The position numbers and the translations under genes were made by a program. A stretch of 64,000 nt of DNA from Pseudomonas sp. B21-056 (GTDB lineage: Bacteria > Pseudomonadota > Gammaproteobacteria > Pseudomonadales > Pseudomonadaceae): positions 310,001 to 374,000 of the forward strand of contig NZ_CP087203.1 of NCBI RefSeq assembly GCF_026016325.1, read 5' to 3'. Of the stretch, positions 39,155 to 47,193 are shown piece by piece (the first letter of the stretch is position 1; each line of letters begins with the position of its first letter). The notes beneath the pieces are model-generated. The model ran no database searches and was not told where the DNA came from. It saw only the letters and a program-made list of their open reading frames with translations.

Positions 39155-39168
39155 GCGATTATTCCATT

Positions 39169-39202
39169 TTATGGATTAGCCATAATTATTGTTAATCCAT
39201 AA
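39169..39202. promoter_or_regulatory. Candidate operator ahead of the AAA ATPase gene
   Basis: Inverted repeat ttatggatta/taatccataa with a 14-base AT-rich spacer, 15 bases upstream of the ATPase start. Position and symmetry fit a dimeric repressor site or a promoter-embedded operator. Confidence 0.5.
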
Positions 39203-39313
39203 TTTAGCATAAGATTTTTCTGCAATTGAAAGCGAGACCTGAGGGTTGTTATCAGCGGGAAGCAAAAAGGGCTGCTGATGCAGCCCTGAGTTATAAATAT
39301 CCTCACCGCAGAG

Positions 39314-40921
39314 CTAGATCTTGAACTGCTGCACCGAAGACTGCATCGACCCTGCCGCAGTGTTCAATTGGTTGGCGGTTTGCTGCAGGTGGTGAATAGA
39401 AAGTGTGTTTTCTCTTGACTGGGCGGCAATCGACTCCACCCGCTGAGCCATCTCATCACTGGCCTTCGATTGTTCGGCAATCGTCTGGGAAATTTCCTCC
39501 ACTACTTCGGCGGCATGACGGGCGCCGGTGCGGATTTCGCTGATGGACACCCCGGCCTGCTGGGCCAGGTTCACCCCTTCGTCCACGCGGCTGACGCACG
39601 CCTGCATGTTCGACACGGCATCCCGGGCGCTGGTCTGGATGCGTTCGATCATCGCGGTGATTTCCTGGGTGGACTGGGTGGTACGCGCCGCCAGGTTGCG
39701 CACTTCATCGGCGACCACGGCAAAGCCCCGACCTGCCTCCCCGGCGCGAGCGGCCTCGATGGCGGCGTTGAGCGCCAGCAGGTTGGTTTGCTCGGCGATG
39801 CTCTTGATCACCTGGATGATGGAGTGAATGTCTTCGGACGAGGCGTCCAGCGCCGTAATCTTCGTGGAGGACTGATTGACCACCTCGGCGATGCGGCTCA
39901 TGCCTTCCACCACCCCGAGAATCACTTGCCCGCCGCTGCTCGCCAGTTGTTCGGACTGCGCCGAAATCGTCCGCGCGCTGTCGGCGTGCTGATGGATCTG
40001 GCTGATGTTCGCCATCATCTGCTCCATGCTCGCCGCCATGCTGGTCGCGCTCTGGGCCTGTTGGTCGGCGCTGGAGACGATTTGTCGGGCGGTGTCGCCC
40101 AAGGTACGGGAGGTGCCGTGCAGTTCGTCACTCTGACTGCGGATCGTGGCGATCATCTGCCGCAGGTTGGCTTGCATCTGTTCAATGACGCTCTGCAACT
40201 GGCCCAGCTCATCCTTGCCGTGCGCCCCCATGGACCGTTGCAAATCGCCTTGGGAAATCGCCTGGGTATTGAGGATGATTTTATTCAACGGGGTGAGCAC
40301 AGCCTTGAGCAGGCTCCAGGACAACAGGATCAGTGCCACGCAGGTGGCCAGTAAGGTCACGACCAACCAGCGTCCCGAAGACTGGATGCTGTCATCCTGA
40401 TTCTCGCGAGAAGCCTGGGCCTGGTTCTCGATCAGCTCGCTCACGGCCTCATTGCGTTCCTCCAATGCAGAAAACGCAGCGTTGAACTCAGTCCGCAGCG
40501 CTTGCATATCCTTTGCACCACCGAGCACCTTGCCAATCACCTGCTTGGCTTTATCGATGTAGGTATCGGCTTGTGGTTTCAATTCGACGATGGCCTTGGC
40601 GACTTCTCCCGGCAACTTCGCTTCGGCGTTCTCCGCAATCACTTTGCGCATCCGTTGCGAATGCTCGTCAAAAGCCTCCAGTACCTCCTTGGCGCCCTGG
40701 GCATCCCCCGGCGACACCAGCAACGCGGCCAACACATCGGCCCGAATGGCATCGTGCATCATGTCCGCCTCCATGTGCTTGCGCATGGCGGAAATGCTGG
40801 TCTCGTTCTCTACCAGGGACTCGGTCATGGAGTGATAGCCCCACAACCCGATACCGCCGAGCAAAAGAGCAAAGAAAAGACTGACCAACCCCGAAGCTAT
40901 GATCTTGGTACGGATCTTCAT
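39314..40921 (-). CDS. Methyl-accepting chemotaxis protein
   Basis: 535 residues. First membrane helix at about 6-30 ([20 protein letters not shown]), a periplasmic four-helix-bundle-type sensor of about 160 residues, a second helix ([18 protein letters not shown]), a HAMP domain, and the conserved signalling hairpin with [20 protein letters not shown]. No C-terminal CheR-binding pentapeptide. The start [10 protein letters not shown] is chosen; a longer open frame upstream lacks support. The ligand is unknown. Confidence 0.9.
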   Translation of the reverse strand: MKIRTKIIASGLVSLFFALLLGGIGLWGYHSMTESLVENETSISAMRKHMEADMMHDAIRADVLAALLVSPGDAQGAKEVLEAFDEHSQRMRKVIAENAEAKLPGEVAKAIVELKPQADTYIDKAKQVIGKVLGGAKDMQALRTEFNAAFSALEERNEAVSELIENQAQASRENQDDSIQSSGRWLVVTLLATCVALILLSWSLLKAVLTPLNKIILNTQAISQGDLQRSMGAHGKDELGQLQSVIEQMQANLRQMIATIRSQSDELHGTSRTLGDTARQIVSSADQQAQSATSMAASMEQMMANISQIHQHADSARTISAQSEQLASSGGQVILGVVEGMSRIAEVVNQSSTKITALDASSEDIHSIIQVIKSIAEQTNLLALNAAIEAARAGEAGRGFAVVADEVRNLAARTTQSTQEITAMIERIQTSARDAVSNMQACVSRVDEGVNLAQQAGVSISEIRTGARHAAEVVEEISQTIAEQSKASDEMAQRVESIAAQSRENTLSIHHLQQTANQLNTAAGSMQSSVQQFKI

Positions 40922-41047
40922 TGTTGGCTGCTCCTGGAGCGGGGATTTCTGGGAAAGTGTAGTCGAGCGCCAGCGGGGCCTTGGGGCGGGGCTGTTATTT
41001 GAGGTATCGGCCAGAAACAAAATATATGAATGCTGCAAAGCGCTTTC

Positions 41048-41089
41048 GTGGCGAGGGAGCTTGCTCCCGCTGGGCTGCAAAGCGGCCCC
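41048..41089. repeat. Solo REP-like half-element (GTGGCGAGGGAGCTTGCTCCC)
   Basis: Contains its own short palindrome (gggagcttgctccc) and shares the gtggcgaggg...cccgctggg ends with the long palindrome at 442-535. Degenerate or partial copy. Confidence 0.7.
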
Positions 41090-41117
41090 GGTTCGGCCGG
41101 ATGCCGAAGCGCAGACC

Positions 41118-41145
41118 AGCCCAATGCTGTTGAGCAGCATTGGGC
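41118..41145. terminator. Hairpin downstream of the DUF3077-type gene
   Basis: Perfect 11-base arms agcccaatgct/agcattgggct with a 6-base loop, 11 bases past the end of the minus-strand gene. No strong T-run follows, so termination may be partial. Confidence 0.55.
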
Positions 41146-41155
41146 TACGTGGTAA

Positions 41156-41434
41156 CTAAACCGGATGATTTCCCGGCGCTTCCAGCACTTTCACCACATC
41201 ATCAATCACTGCCTTGCTCATATCCTGCAAGTAACACGACGCCCAGGCATAGCGGTCGGTGCTGCGGATCATTGCCGCGTCTTCGGCCAGCAGTTTGGCA
41301 ACGTGGAGCAGATCGGAGGCGTGGGACAGTGCTTCGCCAATGGGGACACCGCTGGCGATGCGGAAGAGTGGGCGGTCGGAGTGGAAGGAGAAGGGGGTTA
41401 GACCAGGGGTTTTTAGGTTCAGCGGGTTTGGCAT
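41156..41434 (-). CDS. DUF3077-family small protein
   Basis: 92 residues of the Pseudomonas-restricted DUF3077 type: N-terminal FSFHSDRPLFRIASGVPIGE, then two helices (ALSHASDLLHVAKLLAEDAA; WASCYLQDMSKAVIDDVVKV). Function unknown. Its upstream leader of more than 200 bases contains several inverted repeats and an upstream reading frame. The N-terminal FRIASGVPIGEAL is the family's most conserved part. Confidence 0.8.
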   Translation of the reverse strand: MPNPLNLKTPGLTPFSFHSDRPLFRIASGVPIGEALSHASDLLHVAKLLAEDAAMIRSTDRYAWASCYLQDMSKAVIDDVVKVLEAPGNHPV

Positions 41435-41690
41435 AGTCTGGCTCCTTGACTGTGAGAGCCGCTACCGTCCTTTCCTACGGGATTGGGTGGCGGCCATGCG
41501 CAGGGTAGGAAAACCGGGAATCAAGGTACCCGGCACACCCGAAGGTGTCCCGCGCACAGCCACCATAACGCATGATTGCAGACACAAAAAAAGCGCCTGC
41601 AATCATACGCGGGGCGCTGCTGTCGCGCCTTGATTACTTCGGGTTCCTACGCCCGGTCGCTGAATTTGCAGCGACCGTCGAAGAGTAGCG
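41435..41690 (-). promoter_or_regulatory. Structured 5' leader of the DUF3077-type gene
   Basis: Reading in the direction of the gene, it contains the hairpin cggtcgctg/cagcgaccg at about 41654-41677, a 10-base inverted repeat atgattgcag/ctgcaatcat flanking a T-rich loop (about 41571-41606) and a cgggacacc-ttcg-ggtgtgccg hairpin near 41535-41552. Between them, a 34-residue frame starts at 41566 and stops at 41462, 27 bases before the main gene. Layout suggests translational or attenuation control; not tested. Confidence 0.4.
41462..41566 (-). CDS. Possible upstream leader peptide (34 residues)
   Basis: ATG frame reading MVAVRGTPSGVPGTLIPGFP then TLRMAATQSRRKGR and a stop, ending 27 bases ahead of the DUF3077-type gene and overlapping the leader hairpins. 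No clear ribosome site. It is listed because its position is typical of leader peptides; coding is uncertain. Confidence 0.25.
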   Translation of the reverse strand: MVAVRGTPSGVPGTLIPGFPTLRMAATQSRRKGR

Positions 41691-41853
41691 GCCGATGGGA
41701 TTGGCTGCAATCGTGGCGCGGTGCTGGCAGGGTCAGTTCATGGTAGGGAATGACTGGGGTTATCCACTTCTCTGAATCCAACATGCGGATTCGTTTACAT
41801 CTCATGGCAAAAAACGCTTGATCAAATTTGTCAGGGTGACCCATACTTTTTGC

Positions 41854-41877
41854 GTGGCTACAACGTAGCTACATTTT
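41854..41877. promoter_or_regulatory. Candidate operator of the DinJ-YafQ-type pair
   Basis: The boxes gtggctac (41854) and gtagctac (41865) are repeated 11 bases apart; the second is a perfect palindrome. They lie just ahead of the antitoxin ribosome site (taggag), where an RHH antitoxin would autorepress. Confidence 0.5.
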
Positions 41878-41894
41878 GTTATAGGAGTGAAATC

Positions 41895-42185
41895 ATGACT
41901 GCACTACTTAAAACCACTGATGTGCGTTGCCGCATCGATGAGGATTTGAAGGAGCGTGCCACTGCTGTGTTGAATGCCTGTGGCCTGAGTCTCAGCGAGG
42001 CTATGCGTCTTTTTCTCCGTCAGGTAGTGACTACGCAAGGGCTGCCTTTCGAGGTTCGTATCCCTTCCGAAAAAACCGCCCGTGCCATGGCACAGGCGCG
42101 TGAAATTCGTCGCCAATTCGACTCTGTTGATGAAATGCTAGGGGGGGCCGATGGCGAAGCCGGAGAAAAAGCTAAAGCGCGCTGA
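41895..42185 (+). CDS. RelB/DinJ-family antitoxin
   Basis: 96-residue ribbon-helix-helix antitoxin: N-terminal beta strand TTDVRCRIDEDLKERATAVL, then NACGLSLSEAMRLFLRQVV (RHH helices), and a C-terminal toxin-binding tail (PSEKTARAMAQAREI). Ribosome site taggag, ATG 8 bases on. It overlaps the toxin gene by 35 bases. Confidence 0.9.
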   Translation: MTALLKTTDVRCRIDEDLKERATAVLNACGLSLSEAMRLFLRQVVTTQGLPFEVRIPSEKTARAMAQAREIRRQFDSVDEMLGGADGEAGEKAKAR

Positions 42186-42465
42186 CCTGCCGAAGCAATG
42201 CGCGCAGACGCCAGAGTTCAAAAAGTCCTGGGAGCGCTACAAGCGCGCCGGACGACGGGACATGAATGAGGTTCGCGCGGTGATGGTGATACTGTTCTTG
42301 GGTGAACAGCTACCAGCACAATATCGTGACCATGCTTTAACAGGGAATTGGAATGGCTTCAGAGAGTGTCATATCGGAGGTGACTTCCTGATGATCTATG
42401 AGAGTGCGCGAACTGACCTGATTACATTTGTAGACTTGGGTAGCCATGCCGAGTTGTTTGAATAA
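42151..42465 (+). CDS. YafQ-family mRNA interferase toxin
   Basis: 104 residues. Ribosome-dependent RNases of this family cut in-frame codons; here the catalytic positions His61, His74, Asp78 and His99 have the spacing seen in E. coli YafQ (13, 4 and about 20 residues). The stretches HALTGNWNGFRECHIGGD and ITFVDLGSHAELF are characteristic. It is encoded in the +1 overlapping frame with its antitoxin. Confidence 0.9.
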   Translation: MAKPEKKLKRADLPKQCAQTPEFKKSWERYKRAGRRDMNEVRAVMVILFLGEQLPAQYRDHALTGNWNGFRECHIGGDFLMIYESARTDLITFVDLGSHAELFE

Positions 42466-42651
42466 CACCCTCACGCCGTTTATCGGAACTGTCATTCCTG
42501 ACAGTGTCGTCTGATCAAGAAGCCACGCACGCTAGTACCTGAAGGCGTTTTTTTCAGACCCCGTCGCTAACGTTTGATCTGCCTGTTTAGTTTCGGGAAT
42601 CAAGGTGCGGAGTAACGCTCCGGATCGTCTGGCCCAAGTAAGGTGGTCAGA

Positions 42652-43626
42652 ATGAGCAAGCTTATTCTTTCAGTCATTTCCTTGGCTTTATCCGCACTAT
42701 CCGGCCAGTCAGACGCAAGCATGCCATCTATGGCGAACAGTCATATCGTCGTTGACGGTGCGACATTCAGAAGTGAGTACGCGAATGTAAACGGTATTCG
42801 CATGCACTACCTGGTAAGTGGCAATGGTGAAAGGCCGGTTCTGCTGATTCACGGATTTCCAGGAAGCTGGCGAAATTGGCAGCCGCTCATGGGAAGGCTT
42901 CTGCGGGCGGGCTATACGCCCATCGTTCCAGACTATCGTGGCGCCGGGGAGACGGATGTTTCCAAGGGGGGATACGATAAAAAGAACATGGCACGCGACC
43001 TCCATGAATTGGTCGCCGTTCTGAAGCTGGAGCGAGTGGATATCATCGGTCACGACATGGGGCTGATCGTCGCCTATGCCTATGGGGCGCAATATCCACA
43101 GGAAACCAAACACCTCATCTTAATGGATGGGTTCATTCCGGGAATCCCAGGGTGGGAAATTCCTTATAACGGCAATCCAGCAAATGGTGTTGCCAGTAAA
43201 TGGCATTTTCGCTTCTTCGGCGAAACAGCTCTGAAAATGATTCGAGGGCAGGAAAAAAATTATCTGGACATGTTTTTTGACGAGTTTGTATTCAAGGGAA
43301 ATCCCAAAGTTGATGATGAGGTGCGCGCCGCGCTGGTAATGGATTACTCCCGGCCTGGACGTATGGAAGCGGCATTCAAACTGTATTCAGCCTGGGTGGA
43401 AAGCGATGCAAATGACAACCAGGCGTTTGCCCAGAACAAACTGGCCGTTCCAGTTCTCACCATCGGCGGAGATCACTCAAGAGGCAAGACGTTGGCCGGG
43501 CAGGTAAGCCATATCAGCGCCCAGCCACACTCATTGATATTGCAGAATACAGGGCATTGGGTATTGGAAGAGAAAACGCAGGCTACCACTCAGGCGATTC
43601 TGGATTTTCTGCAAAATAATCAATAA
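42652..43626 (+). CDS. Secreted alpha/beta hydrolase, epoxide hydrolase/Cif-like
   Basis: 324 residues with an N-terminal signal peptide (MSKLILSVISLALSALSGQS), so exported. HGFPGSW is the oxyanion-hole loop; the nucleophile elbow GHDMG places Asp135 as nucleophile, not Ser, which points to epoxide hydrolases/haloalkane dehalogenases; His302 (NTGHW) completes the triad. Length and signal resemble the P. aeruginosa CFTR inhibitory factor Cif, a secreted epoxide hydrolase. The ring-opening Tyr/His pair cannot be assigned by eye. Start with AAGGTGG ahead of the ATG. No operon partners. Confidence 0.75.
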   Translation: MSKLILSVISLALSALSGQSDASMPSMANSHIVVDGATFRSEYANVNGIRMHYLVSGNGERPVLLIHGFPGSWRNWQPLMGRLLRAGYTPIVPDYRGAGETDVSKGGYDKKNMARDLHELVAVLKLERVDIIGHDMGLIVAYAYGAQYPQETKHLILMDGFIPGIPGWEIPYNGNPANGVASKWHFRFFGETALKMIRGQEKNYLDMFFDEFVFKGNPKVDDEVRAALVMDYSRPGRMEAAFKLYSAWVESDANDNQAFAQNKLAVPVLTIGGDHSRGKTLAGQVSHISAQPHSLILQNTGHWVLEEKTQATTQAILDFLQNNQ

Positions 43627-43687
43627 CGAGTGTCAACGAAGCCCCTGTGTGGCGGCGTGGGGTGCAGGGGTCGTATTTCTGGCTTCC

Positions 43688-44677
43688 CTATTCCAAGCAC
43701 CATTGTTGCTGATGTGTCCAATCATCTGGAAACCCCATGAGTCTCAAATAAGCCGGTTCCTGCCGATCCATGATTTTGGCCAGGCGAAGCTTCCATTGGC
43801 TGTCCGGGCTGACCAAGTCGGTAAGATAGGCCAGCATCGTCAACACGATGTAGAGCCGCTGCTTGGGCTGAGGCCTGTCGGCAGATGCATTTGGGATGAC
43901 CCATTCCTTGGGTAAGGTTGGTCGAATCGAGAGCTCTCGATTCCATAGTCGTGAGTGATGGGCACAGCAGTTTCGAATGAAAGTCAGCGTGTGTAGCCAA
44001 GAGGCCAATACATCGAAGGGCAGATTGAATCTGGCGGCGATAGCTTTCTTATCGGCACTTCTGCCTATGGCATTGAAGAGGGTGGACACTGTCCCAAGGC
44101 TGAGCTCCTCCAGAACCGCCCAAGCGGGCGGCAGCTCAGGGTGGGCATAGGTCGCTCCGTAGTATCGGAAATAGTTATCGCGCATGCGGTTTTCGATCCG
44201 CTGTTGCTGGAGCCCATTGGCCTGTCGGCCATTTTTTATGCGCTCGATATCACGCCTGAGTTTGTTGCGCTCCTTATTCAATTGCTCCCGCAGTGGGCGC
44301 AATAGCTCAGGATGCGGATATGACGAGTAGAAGACTGACGCGTCAGCTATCCAGTCAGACCCATACTTAGGGCACATATGATTGCTGATAGTCGCTCGTA
44401 TGGCGACTTCGACACGTTCGATGGCATCCATGGTTATGCGTCGCAATGAGCCATCGAAGCGGTAGATGTCGACGACCGCTTTCAGGGTGCTACCGGCCTT
44501 GAAGGTGTGTTCAGGGTCTGGTTCCTGGAAGGGACGCATATAGGGGCTCAGGCGAAACAGCGTGACCACTTCGAGAAAACGCATGGCCCGATCGTCGTTG
44601 GCGACGTGCAGGCCTCGTTGCTTTAGCAGTTCCAATTGCTGTTCTACGCTGAGGGCCGGCTTGTCGAAGGGCCTCAT
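43688..44677 (-). CDS. Abi-family (Abi_2, AbiF/AbiD-like) abortive infection protein with HEPN motif
   Basis: 329 residues. The N-terminal FDKPALSVEQQLELLKQRGL and the YRFDGSLRRITMDAIERVEV block are the Abi_2 signature. Near the C-terminus, Arg235-Asn-x3-His240 (FIRNCCAHHSRLWN) is the R-x4-H HEPN ribonuclease motif shared with Cas13 nucleases. The start MRPFDKP follows GGAGAA; a longer frame of 10 residues is less likely. Immediately upstream lies a promoter, a short RNA-like stem-loop unit and a T-run. Abortive infection activity is inferred from the family. Confidence 0.85.
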   Translation of the reverse strand: MRPFDKPALSVEQQLELLKQRGLHVANDDRAMRFLEVVTLFRLSPYMRPFQEPDPEHTFKAGSTLKAVVDIYRFDGSLRRITMDAIERVEVAIRATISNHMCPKYGSDWIADASVFYSSYPHPELLRPLREQLNKERNKLRRDIERIKNGRQANGLQQQRIENRMRDNYFRYYGATYAHPELPPAWAVLEELSLGTVSTLFNAIGRSADKKAIAARFNLPFDVLASWLHTLTFIRNCCAHHSRLWNRELSIRPTLPKEWVIPNASADRPQPKQRLYIVLTMLAYLTDLVSPDSQWKLRLAKIMDRQEPAYLRLMGFPDDWTHQQQWCLE

Positions 44678-44693
44678 GTAGTTTTCTCCAGGC

Positions 44694-44754
44694 AAAAAAA
44701 CCCGCACGATTTGAGCTTGCTGACTGGGTCAACCTAGGCTTGGCGGGTGTGTTG
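44694..44754 (-). ncRNA. Candidate abiF-type small RNA ahead of the Abi protein gene
   Basis: On the minus strand, a promoter (next entry) is followed by about 60 bases that end in a run of seven T. The outer stem acccgc (44743-44748) pairs with gcgggt (44700-44705); inside it a 6-base stem with loop CCA forms (44719-44733, core tgac-cca-gtca), and a cctagg palindrome precedes that. The Abi ribosome site follows a few bases after the T-run. This matches the general layout of the abiF RNA motif reported upstream of abi_2 genes. Sequence-level identity to that motif could not be checked here. Confidence 0.65.
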
Positions 44755-44760
44755 GGGGGC

Positions 44761-44788
44761 ATTATAGGTAGCTGGAGGAGGTCGTCAA
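44761..44788 (-). promoter_or_regulatory. Sigma-70 promoter of the candidate RNA/Abi unit
   Basis: Minus-strand TTGACG (-35), 16-base spacer, perfect TATAAT (-10). Transcription should begin about 44754-44755, right at the 5' edge of the stem-loop unit. It is one of the best-matching promoters in the window. Confidence 0.75.
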
Positions 44789-45292
44789 CGTCATGGTGAA
44801 GTGGAATTGTAACGGGGGCGGGAGCAGGCAGATTTGGCGGGGAGAGGAGTGCTCGCTGGGCACTGATAGAGGCTGCAATTCTGACGATGTTTCAGGTTTC
44901 GTCGTAGTCTGGCATCAGCTCTCACGCAGCGGAGCTGTACCATTTGGATTTTTCTGAATGCCAGAAACAACAAAGCCCCGCATTTCTGCGAGGGCTTCGT
45001 TTTGGGCACCAGGAGTCGAATTGAAGCTCAATCTAGTGTAAATAAAGAGTTTATTTACACTGATAATTTTTACTACCTCAAAGCTTACCCTTCAGTTAGA
45101 AATTTACTGTAGATAATTAATGATCAGTGCCAGCATTGAGCCGTGAATCCTCATAATTTATGCAGTCAAATCTTTGACGGATTTCATGCGACCGCTATTG
45201 GACACCGCGAACCTGATTGGCACTCCGCGTTCATGGCTATGTGCTATCCTTGATCAGAACACAAAAGTTGCCCACCGGTTAGGGATAATCAG
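44789..45292. other. Intergenic stretch including the distal att-like repeat
   Basis: No convincing gene. It contains the 57-base repeat of the tRNA-Thr 3' end and terminator (next entry) and then, from about 45036, an AT-rich segment that probably carries the promoter of the unknown gene downstream. Confidence 0.5.
44964..45020. repeat. Distal copy of the tRNA-Thr 3' end plus terminator (attachment-site-like)
   Basis: Reads aaacaacaaagccccgcatt, then tctgcgagggcttcgttttg and gcaccaggagtcgaa. It matches 47973-48038 with few changes: one C fewer, c for t, the cca-side of the tRNA partly missing. The matching copy is fused to the intact tRNA-Thr gene. Direct repeats of a tRNA 3' end are the footprint of site-specific insertion. 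Confidence 0.65.
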
Positions 45293-47032
45293 ATGGATCA
45301 GCCCATTACACCTATTTCCCTTCAAAATATCTCCCCTTTCTTTCAGATTCTTGTTTTTTCGAAAGATGCATATAGCAGAAGACGATTTAGCGAAGCCTTA
45401 TATAAAAGAGTAGAAAGCCTAAAGAAAGAAAAGAAGTATGCTGTAATAAAATGGCATTCTAGTACCGATAAAGTCTATGCATTATGGATCTCATTTAGAG
45501 AGTTTCCATCATGGCTTGATGCAACCCAAAAAATCGATCCAAATAAAGTTGCTTATTTGGAGAATGTCGAAAACGTATTAGTTTTAATCGATGATTCAAA
45601 TGAGCATGTTTTCGTACATGCGAGCGATTCTAAGGTTGAGGAGGTTGTAAAGTCTATTTTTTATAAGGACTGGTCTCAATCTAAGGTCGATATAAAAAAG
45701 ATATTCAGGGCGCTTGCTGAGTCTGAATTGCTAATAAAAAGCTTAGGTATAAATAATACCTTTGGCGCCGGCGGCACCGCAGCAGAAGCAAAGTCTTATT
45801 TTAGTAAGAACGCAAAGCTCTCTTTGACACCTTCCTTTGACGCAGGTTATAGCTTCAGCTATTGTTTAGGTAGTCAAATAGATCAAAATGGAAATATCAA
45901 GGTTTTTGGTTGCTCGGCGAAGAAAAGGAAGTTTTGGGGAACTTGGACTGATGGGGTACGTTCGTTTAGTACACAGTGTTCAAATATAGAGGCGGCACTT
46001 TCGGCGCAAAATGATGGAGACTTCATAGCTTTTTTGGTGAGTCCAGTTGAGGTCCAAGATCCGGGCTCACTAATAATGCTTGGATTTTACCTAGATTATG
46101 TAGTCTCCAGTAAGGGGGTAGTCCTTTTAGAAATCAATAATTCAATTTTGGGAGAGTGGAGTTGCTCTGTTATTGGAAATGGGGTCGTTCGTGTTGGCAA
46201 TGAGCAGAGCTTTATTGAGTTTCGGGTGGATAAAGTATCTAACAGTCACATCGAAATTAGTTACATTAGCCCAGCCAATAACGCGTCTGTGATAATTGCA
46301 AATGATGAGAATAACTTAAGACGTAAGAAAAGATTTGATTTTGTAGAGTATTTGTTAAATGAAGAGAATTACACGATTTTATTTGAAGAAGGGTATGCCT
46401 ATCGCGAGCATTCTTTTTGGAAAGATAATCGGCTAACTACGCCGTTTAAAAATGATTCATATACAGATATAGACTGGAGTCAAGTAGATATTCGCAAGGA
46501 AGCCTCTCCGCCTGACGATGCAACAAAAATTTGTATCGCTGAACAGACTGAGTTGTATTTGTATGACCAGATAGAGAAGTTTGGTGTTGTAGCTATTATT
46601 AAAGATGACGGTGCGAATGAAGCTGCTGACCACCTAGTGGTATGTAAAGATCGATTAATTTTAGTGCACGAGAAATTTTCAATGCGTTCACAAAAGGGTC
46701 TTCGTATTGATGATTTGCAGGTGGTGGCCTCGCAGTTAATTAAGAATATTCGGTATCTTTTTCCAAGCGCACATACGGAGCGGGCTCAGCGTTTTTTTGA
46801 TAATGCTATATATCTAAATTCTGGTTGCAACTCTCCTGAAAATCTTGTGAAATTTATTACGGTTGCTCTTTCGGATATTCAAGTTCAAAACGAGTGTTGG
46901 ATCGTTCAGCCTGGAATATCCAAGGCTAGGCTGGACAAAAGTGTTAGGAATAAAATGCATGTTTTGCTGTCCCACTTGTCCAGTATTTGTTCTTCAAATA
47001 ATACCAAGTTTAAATTGTTTTGTAATACCTAG
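45293..47032 (+). CDS. Unrecognised 579-residue protein with strongly AT-rich codon use
   Basis: Base composition and codon use (many aat, ata, tta, aaa) differ sharply from the rest of the window, a clear sign of recent transfer. The ribosome site aggga precedes the ATG well. The protein is soluble, without membrane helices, Walker motifs or recognisable catalytic residues. The centre (SLGINNTFGAGGTAAEAKSY and GSQIDQNGNIKVFGCSAKKR) and the end (DRLILVHEKFSMRSQKGLRI, then DDLQVVASQLIKNIRYLFPS) vaguely resemble C-terminal modules of large defence-island helicases, so it could be a stand-alone piece of such a system. Function unknown. Confidence 0.75.
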   Translation: MDQPITPISLQNISPFFQILVFSKDAYSRRRFSEALYKRVESLKKEKKYAVIKWHSSTDKVYALWISFREFPSWLDATQKIDPNKVAYLENVENVLVLIDDSNEHVFVHASDSKVEEVVKSIFYKDWSQSKVDIKKIFRALAESELLIKSLGINNTFGAGGTAAEAKSYFSKNAKLSLTPSFDAGYSFSYCLGSQIDQNGNIKVFGCSAKKRKFWGTWTDGVRSFSTQCSNIEAALSAQNDGDFIAFLVSPVEVQDPGSLIMLGFYLDYVVSSKGVVLLEINNSILGEWSCSVIGNGVVRVGNEQSFIEFRVDKVSNSHIEISYISPANNASVIIANDENNLRRKKRFDFVEYLLNEENYTILFEEGYAYREHSFWKDNRLTTPFKNDSYTDIDWSQVDIRKEASPPDDATKICIAEQTELYLYDQIEKFGVVAIIKDDGANEAADHLVVCKDRLILVHEKFSMRSQKGLRIDDLQVVASQLIKNIRYLFPSAHTERAQRFFDNAIYLNSGCNSPENLVKFITVALSDIQVQNECWIVQPGISKARLDKSVRNKMHVLLSHLSSICSSNNTKFKLFCNT

Positions 47033-47193
47033 TCGGTCTTTTCAACTGGTACGACGCTCAGAAAAGGGGACAGATTTATTTTCCTGATCAAAAGATGAGG
47101 GGGCGTGCACAGGAGCGCTACGTTCTAATACAACATTTCCTAAGTCAGTGATGCTTCGGTGTCGAGCCAACACACACCCAAAGGAACCCCGTA

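Noticed and set aside
45174..45413. 79-residue frame overlapping the start of the AT-rich gene
   Set aside because: Overlaps a frame with better ribosome site and consistent codon use; no supporting motif.
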